From Luteimonas terrae (GTDB lineage: Bacteria; Pseudomonadota; Gammaproteobacteria; Xanthomonadales; Xanthomonadaceae): a stretch of 64,000 nucleotides of DNA. Each line of letters begins with the position of its first letter. Positions within the stretch are counted from its first letter, which is position 1. Location: the NCBI RefSeq assembly GCF_004358165.1, contig NZ_SMTG01000006.1:62001-126000 (forward strand). The letters are read 5' to 3'. Shown here piece after piece: positions 1-9,012 of this stretch. The notes below the pieces were generated by a model. That model saw nothing but the letters and a program-made list of their open reading frames with translations. It had not been told where the DNA came from and made no database searches. The position numbers were made by a program, and so were the translations under genes.

Positions 1-334
1 GCACCAGCGCGCCCATGCCGATCAGCACCGCGTCCTCGATCGTGCAGGCGTGGATCACCGCCTTGTGGCCGATGGTCACGTCGCTGCCGATGACGGTCGG
101 AAAGCCGCCGAGCTTCGCGTGCGGGCCGGCATGGCTGACGTGGATCACCGTGCCGTCCTGCACGCTGGTGCGCGCGCCGATGCGCACGTGGTTGACGTCG
201 CCGCGGATTACCGTGGCCGGCCACACCGACGCGTCGTCGCCGAGCTGCACGTCGCCGATGACGGTCGCCGCCGGGTCCACGTAGACGCGTGCGCCGAGCG
301 TCGGTGCGGTGTCGCGATAGGGTCGAAGGTCCAT
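1..334 (-). CDS. gamma-class carbonic anhydrase family protein (partial, C-terminus beyond window)
   Basis: The reverse strand reads a left-handed beta-helix (hexapeptide repeat) protein starting at the ATG at 332-334; the 3' part lies outside the window. The visible 111 residues include VYVDPAATVIGDV, VIRGDVNHVRIG and IGHKAVIHAC, the usual order in the YrdA/CaiE/gamma-carbonic-anhydrase family. The His residues in VIHVSH and IGHKAVIH fit the family's trimer-interface zinc ligands. Carbonic anhydrase activity is a family-level inference, because many YrdA-type members have no shown activity. It is divergent from the aldehyde dehydrogenase, with 58 bp between the start codons. Confidence 0.85.
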   Translation of the reverse strand, partial: MDLRPYRDTAPTLGARVYVDPAATVIGDVQLGDDASVWPATVIRGDVNHVRIGARTSVQDGTVIHVSHAGPHAKLGGFPTVIGSDVTIGHKAVIHACTIEDAVLIGMGALV

Positions 335-380
335 GGTTCGAGTCTACCCGCGGCCCGCCGGAATGGCGCGATGGCGGCGC

Positions 381-386
381 TACACT
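381..386 (+). promoter_or_regulatory. -10 box for a probably leaderless aldehyde dehydrogenase mRNA
   Basis: TACACT ends 6 nt before the ATG at 393, so transcription would start at or next to the A of the start codon. No Shine-Dalgarno sequence precedes this ATG. The same 6-nt spacing occurs before rsmG, xth and the HDOD gene in this window. Inference from spacing only. Confidence 0.5.
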
Positions 387-392
387 GCGGCG

Positions 393-1808
393 ATGGACGC
401 CCCTGCCCCCGCCGCCGCGACGCCGCTCGCCGATCTGCAGCCCACGCTCGACGCCCTGCGCGCGGCGTGGCGCGACCGGCGTCCCGATGCCGCGCAGCGG
501 CGCGACGATCTCGCCCGCCTGCGCGCCGTGTTCGCGCGCCGGCTCGGCGACATGGCCGATGCGATCTCCGCCGACTTCGGCCATCGCGCGCGGCCGGAGT
601 CGTTGATCGCCGACGGCATGACCGTGCTGAGCGAGATCGACGCGCTGCGCCGTCACCTGCGCGGCTGGATGCGCCCACGCCGCGTCGGCGCCGGCTGGCG
701 GCTGTGGCCGGCGCGCGCGGAAGTGCGGCACGTGCCGCTGGGCGTGGTCGGCGTCATCGCGCCGTGGAACTATCCGGTCAACCTGGCGCTGATTCCGCTG
801 GCGACCGCGATCGCGGCCGGCAACCACGTGTATCTCAAACCCTCCGAACACACGCCGCGCAGCAGCGCCTTCCTGCGCGAACTGCTGGCCGAGGTGTTTC
901 CGCCCGGGCGCGTCGCCGTCGCCCTCGGCGATGCCGATGTCGGCGCCGCGTTCGCCGGCCTGCCGTTCGACCATCTGGTGTTCACCGGTTCGACCGCCGT
1001 GGGCCGCAAGGTCATGGCCGCGGCAGCGCCGAACCTCACGCCGCTGACGCTGGAACTGGGCGGCAAGTCGCCGGCCATCGTGTGTCCGGACTATCCGCTC
1101 GACAAGGCCGCCGCGCGGCTGGTCACCGGCAAGCTGTTCAACGCCGGCCAGACCTGCATCGCGCCCGATTACGTGCTGGTGGATGCCGCGCGCCGCGACG
1201 CCCTCGTTGAAGCCCTGCGCTACGAGGTGCGCGGCCGCTATGCCGATGCCGGCGTGCGCGCCGCCGACTACACCCACATCGTCAGCGACGCGCAGCACGC
1301 GCGGCTGACCGGTCTGCTCGACGATGCGCGCGCGCGCGGGCTGACCGTGCTGCCGCTGCTCGACGAGGTCTCCGGAGCGCGTGCACTCGCGCCGACCGTC
1401 GTGGTCGACCCCGACGACGATGCCGCGGTGATGCGCGAGGAAATCTTCGGCCCGATCCTGCCGGTGATCGCCTACCGTTCGCTGGACGCGGCCATCGCCT
1501 TCGTCGAAGCACGCGAACGCCCGCTGGCGCTGTACCCCTTCGGCGAACGCGCGCAGGCGGAAGCCGTCCTGGCCCGCATCGTGCCCGGCGGCGTCACCGT
1601 CAACGACACGCTGCTGCACTTCGCCGCGAACCGCCTGCCCTTCGGCGGCGTCGGCCCCAGCGGCATGGGCGCGTATCACGGCCGCGCAGGTTTCGACGCG
1701 ATGACCAAGGCGCTGCCGGTGCTGTGGCAGTCGCGCATCGCGGTGACCGACTGGTTGCGGCCGCCGTACGCCCGCATCGCGAAGCTGGTGGATCTGCTCG
1801 CGCGCTGA
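393..1808 (+). CDS. coniferyl-aldehyde-dehydrogenase-like aldehyde dehydrogenase
   Basis: A 471-residue NAD(P)-dependent aldehyde dehydrogenase that would oxidise an aldehyde to its carboxylic acid. Visible landmarks are the cofactor/substrate loop VIAPWNYP, the general-base Glu221 in LELGGKSP and the nucleophilic Cys255 in NAGQTCIAPDY, followed by EEIFGPILP. The GQTCIAPDY wording and short length match the coniferyl aldehyde dehydrogenase (CalB) subgroup more than betaine or succinate-semialdehyde enzymes, but the substrate cannot be fixed from sequence. The ATG at 393 was chosen over an in-frame upstream ATG because it lies 6 nt after a TACACT box and aligns with the family start. Confidence 0.9.
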   Translation: MDAPAPAAATPLADLQPTLDALRAAWRDRRPDAAQRRDDLARLRAVFARRLGDMADAISADFGHRARPESLIADGMTVLSEIDALRRHLRGWMRPRRVGAGWRLWPARAEVRHVPLGVVGVIAPWNYPVNLALIPLATAIAAGNHVYLKPSEHTPRSSAFLRELLAEVFPPGRVAVALGDADVGAAFAGLPFDHLVFTGSTAVGRKVMAAAAPNLTPLTLELGGKSPAIVCPDYPLDKAAARLVTGKLFNAGQTCIAPDYVLVDAARRDALVEALRYEVRGRYADAGVRAADYTHIVSDAQHARLTGLLDDARARGLTVLPLLDEVSGARALAPTVVVDPDDDAAVMREEIFGPILPVIAYRSLDAAIAFVEARERPLALYPFGERAQAEAVLARIVPGGVTVNDTLLHFAANRLPFGGVGPSGMGAYHGRAGFDAMTKALPVLWQSRIAVTDWLRPPYARIAKLVDLLAR

Positions 1809-1822
1809 CGCGCGGCGCTTGG

Positions 1823-3778
1823 TCAGCGCACTGGCGCGGACTGGTACCACCCGCGTTCGTAGGCCAGCGATCCCCACAGCGCCTGCGCATGCGCCTCGCG
1901 CGCCAGCAGCGGCGAGAGCGGCGCCGGCTCGAGCGGCGTGCCGGGCGTGTAGCGGTACTGCGCGGGCGGCTTGTCGGGCTGCAGCACCACGACGTCGTCG
2001 CCCTGCAGCCAGGCGAAGTTGCGGTCGTATTGCATCAGCGCCCGGCCCGGCAGCCGCATCGCCGCGTCGGACAGGTCGCGGCCGGTCATCGGGGTCGCGT
2101 CGCCGATGCCGATCAGCGACAGCAGCGTCGGCCCCAGGTCGATCTGGCTGGCGAGGCGGGCATCGCGACGCGGCGCGATGCCGGCGCCGAGGATCAATCC
2201 GGGAATGTGGAAATTGTCGATCGGCACCAGGTCGCGCCCGAACACGCGCGAGTCGTGGTCGGCGACGACGAGGAACACCGTGTCCTTCCAGTAGTCGCTG
2301 GCCATGGCGCGATCGAAGAAGCCGCCCAGCGCATGGTCGGCGTACCTGGCCGCGTTGTCGCGCGTCTGCAGCGGCTGCTCCACCGGCGTGATGCGGCCCT
2401 CGGGAAACTCGAAGGGGTCGTGGTTGCTGGAGGTGAACACGAAACCGAAGAACGGTGTGCCGGCTGCATGCAGGCGCGCGAATTCGGCATCGGCACGGGT
2501 GAACAGATCCTCGTCGGACACGCCCCAGGACCCGACGAACGCCGGATGGCGATAGTCGCGCTGCTCGACGATGCGGCCGAAGCCGTTGCCGAGGAAGAAG
2601 CCGCGCATGTTGTCGAAGTGGCTTTCGCCGCCGTAGTAGAACGTGGTGTCGTAGCCGTGCGCGCGTAGCACCTGCGCCAGGGTGAAGAAGCCCTGCTGGC
2701 TGCGGTCACGCTTGACCACCGCCTCGGCCGGCGTCGGCGCGAAACCGGCGACGACGGCCTCGATGCCGCGCACCGAGCGCGTGCCCGTCGCATAGAGCCG
2801 CTCGAACGCCCAGCCCTGCGTGCTGAGCCGGTCGTACTCGGGCGACAACGGACGTCCACCGAGGCTGCCGATGAACTGCGCGCCGAGGCTTTCCTCGAGC
2901 ACGATGACCAGATTCTTCGGCTTGCCCTGCCACGTCGGCACGCGTGCGGCGCGCGTCGGCTGGTGCGGGTCGGTGAACGCGGACGCCGGCAGGCCGGTGC
3001 CGCGGCGCACGGCGGCGACCACGTCGGCATCGGGCAGTGTGCCGTACAGCGCCTGCGCGGTTTCCTCGTGGCGCGCCCAGCCGTGCAGCGCGAATGCCAG
3101 CGAGTAGAACGAGTTCAAGGGCAGCACGTTGACGGTCGGGTTGTGGCTGAAGGCCAGCATCGCCGGGTTCATCGGCCGGTGGCCCAGCGTCGAGCGCACG
3201 CCGAGCGCGGCGCCCAGCAGGATCACGATCACGAGCAGGACCCGCCAAGGCAACGCGATCTCCGTGCCGAGCACCGACGGCCACCAGCGGCGCGCCAGGC
3301 GGGTCGTGCCCCAGGCCGCCAGCGCGGTCAGCACCAGCACCGCGATGCATTCGACCAGCCTGCCCTCGAGCAGCATCGCCAGCACTTCGCGCGGATACAC
3401 CAGGTACTCGACGAACAGGCGGTTGGGCCGCAGCCCGTACTCGTGCATGAAGCCGGGCGTGACCAGTTCCAGCCACACCAGCAGGGTCATCGCCGCGGCC
3501 AGCCAGACGATCGCCACGCGCCGCACGCCGCGCCCTGCCAGCGCGCGTGCCGGCACCAGCAACAGCAACGCGGCCAGCGGACCGAACAGCAGGCACAGGC
3601 TGGCGATGTCGACGCGCAGCCCCTGCAGCAGCACCGGCGCCCAGCCGTCGACGTCCGACACCTCGGCGTGATGCCACAGCGACAGGCCCAGACGCGAGGC
3701 GCAGAGCACCACCAGCCCGAGCATGCACATGCCCAGTACCGGGCCCAGTCGCGCCAGCGCAGCCTGCAGAGTCCGCAT
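1823..3778 (-). CDS. LTA-synthase-family membrane phosphotransferase/sulfatase
   Basis: A 651-residue protein with several N-terminal membrane segments (about residues 1-200) and a C-terminal alkaline-phosphatase-like periplasmic domain. The catalytic domain shows NLVIVLEESLG (metal-binding Glu), ATGTRSVRGIEAV (probable nucleophilic Thr) and VVADHDSRVFG (metal Asp/His). Family members transfer glycerol-phosphate-type head groups from lipids to periplasmic or envelope glycans; in Gram-negatives such enzymes act on osmoregulated glucans or LPS. The acceptor is unknown here. The frame stays open far upstream, but MRTLQAALARLG at 3778 immediately precedes the first membrane helix. It is divergent from the two-component regulator at 3932. 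Confidence 0.85.
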   Translation of the reverse strand: MRTLQAALARLGPVLGMCMLGLVVLCASRLGLSLWHHAEVSDVDGWAPVLLQGLRVDIASLCLLFGPLAALLLLVPARALAGRGVRRVAIVWLAAAMTLLVWLELVTPGFMHEYGLRPNRLFVEYLVYPREVLAMLLEGRLVECIAVLVLTALAAWGTTRLARRWWPSVLGTEIALPWRVLLVIVILLGAALGVRSTLGHRPMNPAMLAFSHNPTVNVLPLNSFYSLAFALHGWARHEETAQALYGTLPDADVVAAVRRGTGLPASAFTDPHQPTRAARVPTWQGKPKNLVIVLEESLGAQFIGSLGGRPLSPEYDRLSTQGWAFERLYATGTRSVRGIEAVVAGFAPTPAEAVVKRDRSQQGFFTLAQVLRAHGYDTTFYYGGESHFDNMRGFFLGNGFGRIVEQRDYRHPAFVGSWGVSDEDLFTRADAEFARLHAAGTPFFGFVFTSSNHDPFEFPEGRITPVEQPLQTRDNAARYADHALGGFFDRAMASDYWKDTVFLVVADHDSRVFGRDLVPIDNFHIPGLILGAGIAPRRDARLASQIDLGPTLLSLIGIGDATPMTGRDLSDAAMRLPGRALMQYDRNFAWLQGDDVVVLQPDKPPAQYRYTPGTPLEPAPLSPLLAREAHAQALWGSLAYERGWYQSAPVR

Positions 3779-3931
3779 CGTCGATTCCGTGCACCGCGCA
3801 GCGCGGCGATGCCAGCGTCGGCGGTGCCATGTCGGACCGCGGTGGGAAAGATGTCGGAGAACTGTCGGAACCCGCGCGGCGGGCGCCGTATCATCCGCAG
3901 CGTCAGGGAGTCGAGGCGACGCGGAGGCCGG

Positions 3932-4624
3932 ATGCGACTGCTGGTGGTGGAAGACAACCGCAACCTGGTCGGCAACCTGTTCGACTACTTTGAACCGCGC
4001 GGCCACGAGATGGACGCCGCGCCCGACGGCATCGTCGGCCTGCATCTGGCGGTGACCCAGCCCTACGACGCCATCATCCTCGACTGGATGCTGCCGCGCC
4101 TCGACGGCCGGGCGCTGCTGCAGCGCCTGCGCGAACACGCGATCGACACGCCGGTGATCATGCTCACCGCCCGCGACGAACTGCCCGACAAGATCGCCGG
4201 ATTCCGCGCCGGCGCCGACGACTATCTGACCAAGCCGTTCGCGTTGCCGGAACTCGAAGTGCGGCTCGAGGCCGTGCTCGCCCGCGCGCGTGGCCGTCGC
4301 ACGCCGCGCACCCTGCAGGTGCACGATCTGCGGCTCGATCTGGACACGCTGGAGGCGAGCCGCGGCGGCCAGGTGCTGCACCTCTATCCGGCCGGGCGCA
4401 AGCTGCTCGAAGTGCTGATGCTCGCCAGCCCGGCCGCGGTGGAACGCCAGCAGCTCGAACACGCGCTGTGGGGCGATGCGCCGCCCGACGGCGACATGCT
4501 GCGCTCGCACGTCTACGAACTGCGCCGCAGCGTCGACGGTCCGTTCGAGACCAAGCTCATCCACACCCTGCCCCGCTATGGCTACCGCCTGGTCGCGCCG
4601 GCCGGCGCGGAGTCGGTTGCGTGA
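3932..4624 (+). CDS. OmpR/PhoB-type two-component response regulator
   Basis: A 230-residue regulator with an N-terminal receiver domain and a C-terminal winged helix. The receiver has the acidic pair in VVEDN, phosphoacceptor Asp51 in ILDWMLP, the switch Thr in IMLTARDE and Lys101 in YLTKPF. The DNA-binding half ends with LIHTLPRYGYRL, a typical OmpR-family wing. A TATCAT -10-like element at 3889-3894 precedes it. Its stop overlaps the GTG of the downstream histidine kinase, so the two are a translationally coupled pair. The target genes are not evident from the sequence. Confidence 0.93.
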   Translation: MRLLVVEDNRNLVGNLFDYFEPRGHEMDAAPDGIVGLHLAVTQPYDAIILDWMLPRLDGRALLQRLREHAIDTPVIMLTARDELPDKIAGFRAGADDYLTKPFALPELEVRLEAVLARARGRRTPRTLQVHDLRLDLDTLEASRGGQVLHLYPAGRKLLEVLMLASPAAVERQQLEHALWGDAPPDGDMLRSHVYELRRSVDGPFETKLIHTLPRYGYRLVAPAGAESVA

Positions 4625-5919
4625 GCCGACCGCACAGCCTGCGTCGCCGCATCCTCTACTGGCTGGCGGCCTACGCGCTGCTGCTGGCGGCGGGCGTGTC
4701 GCTGCACGGCTTTCTGGTCAACGAGTACGCCGAGCGCCTGCTGTGGGATTCGATGCTGCGCACCGAGTTCACCCATCACCTCGAGCGGCGCGCCACGGAC
4801 CCGACCTACCGCTGGAGCGATTCGGACAGCCTGCGCCTGTACGCCGGCGATGCCGATGCGCCGCCGGAAACGCGCGCGCTGCCGGACGGCATCCACGACG
4901 AGGTCGAGCTGCAGGACGGCACCGAGATCCTGGTGCTGGTCGATCACGTCGATGGCGTGCGGCACGTGCTGACCCTCGACATCACCGAGATGGAACGCGA
5001 GGAAGACCGGCTCACGCTCTTCATCCTCGGCTCCTCGGTCGCGCTGGTGCTGCTGATGGGCACGCTGATGGCGATCGGCCTGGGCCGCGCGTTGCGGCCG
5101 CTGACCACGCTCGCCGACGACATCGCCGCGCTCTCGCCAGACCGCGCCGGCCAGCGTCTGGTGCCCGAACCGCGGGCGAGTTCGGAGTTGCTGGTCATCG
5201 CCAGCGCGCTCAACGACTACCTGCAGCGCAACGAACGCTTCGTCGAACGCGAGCGCGACTTCATCCACACCGCCAGCCACGAACTGCGCACGCCGGTGGC
5301 GGTGATGGCGGGCGCGGCCGAGCTCGCGCTGGCCCCGGCCGACGTGCCCGCGACGACCGCGCACCAGCTGCAGCGCATCCTGCGCACCGCCGACGACATG
5401 GACCGCATGATCGCGCTGCTGCTCGCGCTGGCGAAGGATCCGGCCAGGCTCCTGCAGACCGGGCAACCGGTGGACCTGTCCGCGCTGTTGCCGGCGATCA
5501 TCGACGACCATCGCCACCTCACCCGCGACAAGGCGCTCGACATCGCGCTCGACGCACCGCCCGCGTGCACGATCCTCGCGCCGCCCGGCGTGGTGCGCGC
5601 GACGGTCGGCAACCTGTTGCGCAATGCGATCGAACACAGCGACGACGGTCGCATCGAGGTGGTGCTGCAGGCCGATGCGACGGTGGTGATCCGCGACCCC
5701 GGCCACGGCATGTCGCCCGAACAGATCAGCGCGATCTATTCGCGCATGGCGCGCACCGGCGTGCCGACCGGCGACGGCATCGGTCTGGAGCTGATCGCAC
5801 GGGTCTGCGAACACCTCGGCTGGGCGCTCGACATCCGCGCCGCGCCCGAAGGCGGCACCGTCGCCACCCTGCGCATGCGCGCGACCGGCGGCGGTGCGGA
5901 CGCTAGAATCGCCGGATGA
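4621..5919 (+). CDS. two-component sensor histidine kinase
   Basis: A 432-residue membrane kinase, cognate to the regulator just upstream (GTGA start/stop overlap at 4621). One membrane helix lies at about residues 10-30 and a second at about 131-155, enclosing a periplasmic sensor of roughly 100 residues with many acidic positions. A HAMP-like linker is followed by the phospho-accepting His220 in TASHELRTPVAV, then the N box NLLRNAIEHS and G boxes RDPGHGMS and GDGIGLELI. The input signal is unknown. The last codons contain a TAGAAT promoter element for the following xth gene. Confidence 0.92.
   Translation: MSRPHSLRRRILYWLAAYALLLAAGVSLHGFLVNEYAERLLWDSMLRTEFTHHLERRATDPTYRWSDSDSLRLYAGDADAPPETRALPDGIHDEVELQDGTEILVLVDHVDGVRHVLTLDITEMEREEDRLTLFILGSSVALVLLMGTLMAIGLGRALRPLTTLADDIAALSPDRAGQRLVPEPRASSELLVIASALNDYLQRNERFVERERDFIHTASHELRTPVAVMAGAAELALAPADVPATTAHQLQRILRTADDMDRMIALLLALAKDPARLLQTGQPVDLSALLPAIIDDHRHLTRDKALDIALDAPPACTILAPPGVVRATVGNLLRNAIEHSDDGRIEVVLQADATVVIRDPGHGMSPEQISAIYSRMARTGVPTGDGIGLELIARVCEHLGWALDIRAAPEGGTVATLRMRATGGGADARIAG
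5904..5909 (+). promoter_or_regulatory. -10 box for xth inside the end of the kinase gene
   Basis: TAGAAT lies exactly 6 nt before the xth ATG at 5916, within the last codons of the histidine kinase gene. The spacing predicts a leaderless xth transcript independent of the two-component operon. Inference from position and matching cases in the window. Confidence 0.45.
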
Positions 5920-6689
5920 AAATCGCCAGCTGGAACGTCAACTCGCTCAACGTCCGCCTGCCGCACCTCGAACAGTGGTTGCGCGACGCGCAACCCGACG
6001 TGGTCGGCATCCAGGAAACCAAGCTCGAAGACGCCAGGTTTCCCGATTCCGCCCTCGCCGCGCTGGGCTATCGCAGCGTGTTCTCCGGGCAGAAGACCTA
6101 CAACGGCGTCGCCCTGCTGGCGCGTGACCGCGCGATCGCCGACGTGCAGGTCGGCATTCCCGGCTTCGAGGACGAACAGAAGCGCGTCATCGCCGCGACC
6201 ATCGACGGCGTGCGCGTCATCAACCTCTACGTGGTCAACGGGCAGGACGTCGGCACGGACAAGTACGCCTACAAGCTGCGCTGGCTGGCCGCGGTGCACG
6301 AATGGGTGGCGCGCGAACTCGCCGCGCATCCGAAGCTCGTGGTGCTGGGCGATTTCAACATCGCCCCCGACGACCGCGACGTGCACGACCCGGCGGTCTG
6401 GAACGACGGCCACATCCTGACCTCGACCGCCGAGCGCGATGCGCTGCGCGGTCTGCTCGGCCTGGGCCTGCACGACGCCTTCCGCCTGCACCACGAACAG
6501 GGCGGCATCTTCAGCTGGTGGGATTACCGGCAGGCCGGCTTCCGCCGCGATCTGGGCCTGCGCATCGACCTGACGCTGGTGTCCGATGCACTGCGCGACG
6601 CGGCGGTCGCCTCCGGCGTCGATCGCGAGCCGCGCACCTGGGACCGCCCCAGCGACCACGCACCGGCCTGGGTCGAACTGCGCGACTGA
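5916..6689 (+). CDS. xth: exodeoxyribonuclease III
   Basis: A 257-residue AP endonuclease/3'-5' exonuclease of the ExoIII family, acting in base-excision repair at abasic sites and blocked 3' ends. All active-site landmarks are present: WNVNSLNVR at the N-terminus, metal-binding Glu34 in GIQETK, the central GDFNIAPDDRDVHD with catalytic Asp and Asn, the substrate loop SWWDYR, and the terminal DRPSDHAPAWVEL with the catalytic Asp-His. Length matches the family. Its ATG overlaps the stop of the kinase gene, and a -10 box sits 6 nt upstream. Confidence 0.95.
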   Translation: MKIASWNVNSLNVRLPHLEQWLRDAQPDVVGIQETKLEDARFPDSALAALGYRSVFSGQKTYNGVALLARDRAIADVQVGIPGFEDEQKRVIAATIDGVRVINLYVVNGQDVGTDKYAYKLRWLAAVHEWVARELAAHPKLVVLGDFNIAPDDRDVHDPAVWNDGHILTSTAERDALRGLLGLGLHDAFRLHHEQGGIFSWWDYRQAGFRRDLGLRIDLTLVSDALRDAAVASGVDREPRTWDRPSDHAPAWVELRD

Positions 6690-6696
6690 GCGCGCG

Positions 6697-8109
6697 TCAG
6701 GTGCCGGCGAGCAGCGCGTCGAGTGCGGCGCGCGGCAGCTTGCCGGTCTCGTTGCGCGGCAGCGCGTCGACCCGGCGCAGGCGGCGCGGCAGGAACACCG
6801 GATCCTGGCTTTCGCGCAGCGCGTCGAGCAACGCGGCATCGGTGAGCGCGTCGTCGGCGACGACGACCGCCTCGATGCGACGCACCCCGTAGGCATCGGC
6901 GACCGCCGATTGCAGCACCACGCCATCGCGCACGCCGTCGATGGCAAGCAGGCGCCGGGTCAGATCGCCCAGCGAGGCGCGCTTGCCGGCGATCTCGATC
7001 ATGTCGGCCTGCCGCCCGCGCAGCACGAAGCCGCCGGTCTCGTCGAGCTCGACCAGATCGGCGAGCAAACGCGGCTCGGCCAGATGCGGCGCATGGACCA
7101 GGGTGCCGTCGGGCACCGGCTGCAGGCGCACGCCCGCGTAGGGTGCCCATGCCGCATCGCGCGCGGTACGGCGACGGGCGAAGATCAGGGTCTCGGTCGA
7201 ACCGAACAGCTCGCGCACCTCGCAGCCGAAGCGCGCCTCGGCCGCCGCAGCCAGTTCGCGCGTCAGCGGTGCGGTCGCGGTGGCGATCGCGGCAATCGGC
7301 GGCAGTTCGATGCCGGACTCGACCAGCGAACGCAGGTGCACCGGCGTGGTCACCAGCAGCGCCGGACGCGGCGCATCACGCAGCGCGTCGGCGATGTCGC
7401 CGGGAAAGAACGGGCGGCCGCCATGCACGGCGACATTGCCGAGCATCGGCAGCAGCACCGACATCTCCATGCCGTACATGTGCTGCGGCGGCACGGTCGC
7501 AACGACCGGCAGGGTCGCGTCGCCGTGCAGGTCGGCAAGCATGGCGAGGTTCTGCAGCGTGCCCGCGTGGAAGGTCGCCCACGGCTTGGGGTTGGCGCCC
7601 GGCACGCCAGTGCTGCCGGACGTGAAGCCGATCGCGACCAGCGCATCGAGCGCGATCTGCGGCGTGTCGCCCGCTTCGGTCGGCAGCGCGTCGGGCAGTC
7701 GCACGTAATGCGGCGGTGCGGGCGCGTGCGTGAGCGCGTGCGCTCCGGGGCAGCCGCAATCGTCGAGATCGCCGATGCAATAGCTGTGCGGATGACGGCT
7801 TCGCACGTCGTCGATCGCGCCGCGCGTGCGCGACGGCGGCAACAGCGTGGTCTGGCCGCGCATCGCAACCGCGCAGAACGCGACGAGGAAGCGGTAGCGG
7901 TCCTCGCACAGGTTCAGTGCGAACGGCGCGTCGGGCAGCAGCGCGGCGACACCACGCACGTGGCCGAGGAAGGTCGACAGCGTCACCGCGCCATCGGGAC
8001 CGAAGGCGATCGTTCGCGCGCCATCGCCAGCGACCAGCGCACGCGATACACCTGCCGTATCCGGCCTGCCGCCGAGTTGCGCGCCCTGTTCCAGTACCAC
8101 TGCCGACAT
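6697..8109 (-). CDS. AMP-dependent acyl/aryl-acid ligase (aryl-polyene type, tentative)
   Basis: A 470-residue adenylate-forming enzyme. It carries the P-loop-like GFTSGSTGVPGANPK, the substrate segment VATVPPQHMYGMEMS and the adenylate-binding LFGSTET, with the C-terminal GNETGKLPR holding the catalytic Lys. It is somewhat short for an acyl-CoA ligase and reads like the AMP ligases of aryl-polyene/xanthomonadin clusters that load aryl acids onto carrier proteins. Its divergent neighbour, a phosphopantetheinyl transferase, supports a carrier-protein partner. The remaining pigment genes are not in this window, so the pathway is an inference. A GGAG about 9 nt upstream supports the start. Confidence 0.8.
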   Translation of the reverse strand: MSAVVLEQGAQLGGRPDTAGVSRALVAGDGARTIAFGPDGAVTLSTFLGHVRGVAALLPDAPFALNLCEDRYRFLVAFCAVAMRGQTTLLPPSRTRGAIDDVRSRHPHSYCIGDLDDCGCPGAHALTHAPAPPHYVRLPDALPTEAGDTPQIALDALVAIGFTSGSTGVPGANPKPWATFHAGTLQNLAMLADLHGDATLPVVATVPPQHMYGMEMSVLLPMLGNVAVHGGRPFFPGDIADALRDAPRPALLVTTPVHLRSLVESGIELPPIAAIATATAPLTRELAAAAEARFGCEVRELFGSTETLIFARRRTARDAAWAPYAGVRLQPVPDGTLVHAPHLAEPRLLADLVELDETGGFVLRGRQADMIEIAGKRASLGDLTRRLLAIDGVRDGVVLQSAVADAYGVRRIEAVVVADDALTDAALLDALRESQDPVFLPRRLRRVDALPRNETGKLPRAALDALLAGT

Positions 8110-8206
8110 CGTGCTGCCACTCCGGAGAAGACGTCCCGCGCGCAGCGAAAGCCCGCGGAACAGCGGTTTAGCTTACGCTGGACGCCCTGCGGGATGCCAA
8201 GTGCGG

Positions 8207-8788
8207 ATGTTCAGCGAAACACACAGCCTGCGCGCCGGCCCGGTGCATTGCGCGTGGCGCGATTACCGGCGCGGCCAATCCGCCGAAGCCCTGGTGCGTC
8301 CCTGGCTTGCCGACACGCTTGGCACCGATGCCTTCAGTCTCGACCGCGATGCCCGCGGCCGCCCGCAGTTGCGGGTGCCCGGCCGCCCGGGTCTCGACGC
8401 CAACTGGAGCCACAGCGGCGACGCGCTGCTGGTCGCGCTGGGCGATGGCGTGGCGGTGGGTGTGGACATCGAGTGGATGCGACCACGGCCGCAGGCGATG
8501 GCGTTGGCGCAGCGCTTCTTCACCGCCGACGAGGCCACTGCGCTCGCCGCCCTGCCGCCGGCGCTGGCCGAAACCGCCTTCGTGCGGCTGTGGTGCGCCA
8601 AGGAAGCGGTGCTGAAGGCGCACGGGCACGGCCTGTCGTTCGGACTGGACCGGTTGCGGTTCGAGGCGCGTGGCGACGACTGGGCGCTGGTCGATTGCGA
8701 TGCGGAACTCGGCGGGCCGGGCGACTGGACGTTGCAGGCGTTCGTGCCGTTGCCGGGGTATCTGGCGACGCTGGCGTGGCGGGCCTGA
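8207..8788 (+). CDS. 4'-phosphopantetheinyl transferase (Sfp/AcpT-like)
   Basis: A 193-residue enzyme predicted to move the phosphopantetheine arm of coenzyme A onto acyl- or aryl-carrier proteins. The signature VGVDIEWMRPR (Mg-binding Asp and Glu) and the second motif LWCAKEAVLKAHGHGL are both intact; NWSHSGD precedes them, as usual. The ATG at 8207 is preferred, but an in-frame GTG at 8201 is equally possible. The gene is divergent from the AMP ligase, with about 97 bp between the starts. Together the pair could activate and prime carrier proteins for polyene pigment or fatty-acid-like synthesis. Confidence 0.88.
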   Translation: MFSETHSLRAGPVHCAWRDYRRGQSAEALVRPWLADTLGTDAFSLDRDARGRPQLRVPGRPGLDANWSHSGDALLVALGDGVAVGVDIEWMRPRPQAMALAQRFFTADEATALAALPPALAETAFVRLWCAKEAVLKAHGHGLSFGLDRLRFEARGDDWALVDCDAELGGPGDWTLQAFVPLPGYLATLAWRA

Positions 8789-8828
8789 GCTGACGCTCCG
8801 GGACGACACGCGAGAGGCAAGATCAAGT

Positions 8829-8896
8829 TGGGTCCCAGCTTCCGCTGGGACGACGAGCAATCTCACTACCGTCGTCCCAGCGAAAGCTGGGACCCA
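8829..8896. repeat. REP-like palindrome pair, family A (inverted)
   Basis: Two opposed copies of a short palindrome, GGTCCCAGCTTCCGCTGGGA and GTCCCAGCGAAAGCTGGGAC, lie about 25 bp apart between the phosphopantetheinyl transferase and rsmG. The copy-spacer-inverted-copy layout is that of REP/BIME elements and recurs at 11625 and 15235. Confidence 0.8.
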
Positions 8897-9000
8897 TTTT
8901 CGAGACGGAAGGATCGGCGCTGGAAAGGCGCGGGCTGCCATCATGCGATGCGGCACGCCGTGACAATCGGACGGTTTTTCGTGGCGCGCCTCCCGGCTTC

Positions 9001-9006
9001 TACAAT
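9001..9006 (+). promoter_or_regulatory. -10 box for a probably leaderless rsmG mRNA
   Basis: TACAAT ends 6 nt before the rsmG ATG at 9013, which again places the transcription start at the start codon. No ribosome-binding site is visible between them. Confidence 0.5.
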
Positions 9007-9012
9007 GCCCCC

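Noticed and set aside
1823..4564. 913-residue reverse-strand frame presented as one gene
   Set aside because: Only residues after MRTLQAALARLG (3778) are protein-like; the first 260 residues overlap the response regulator on the other strand and have no motif.
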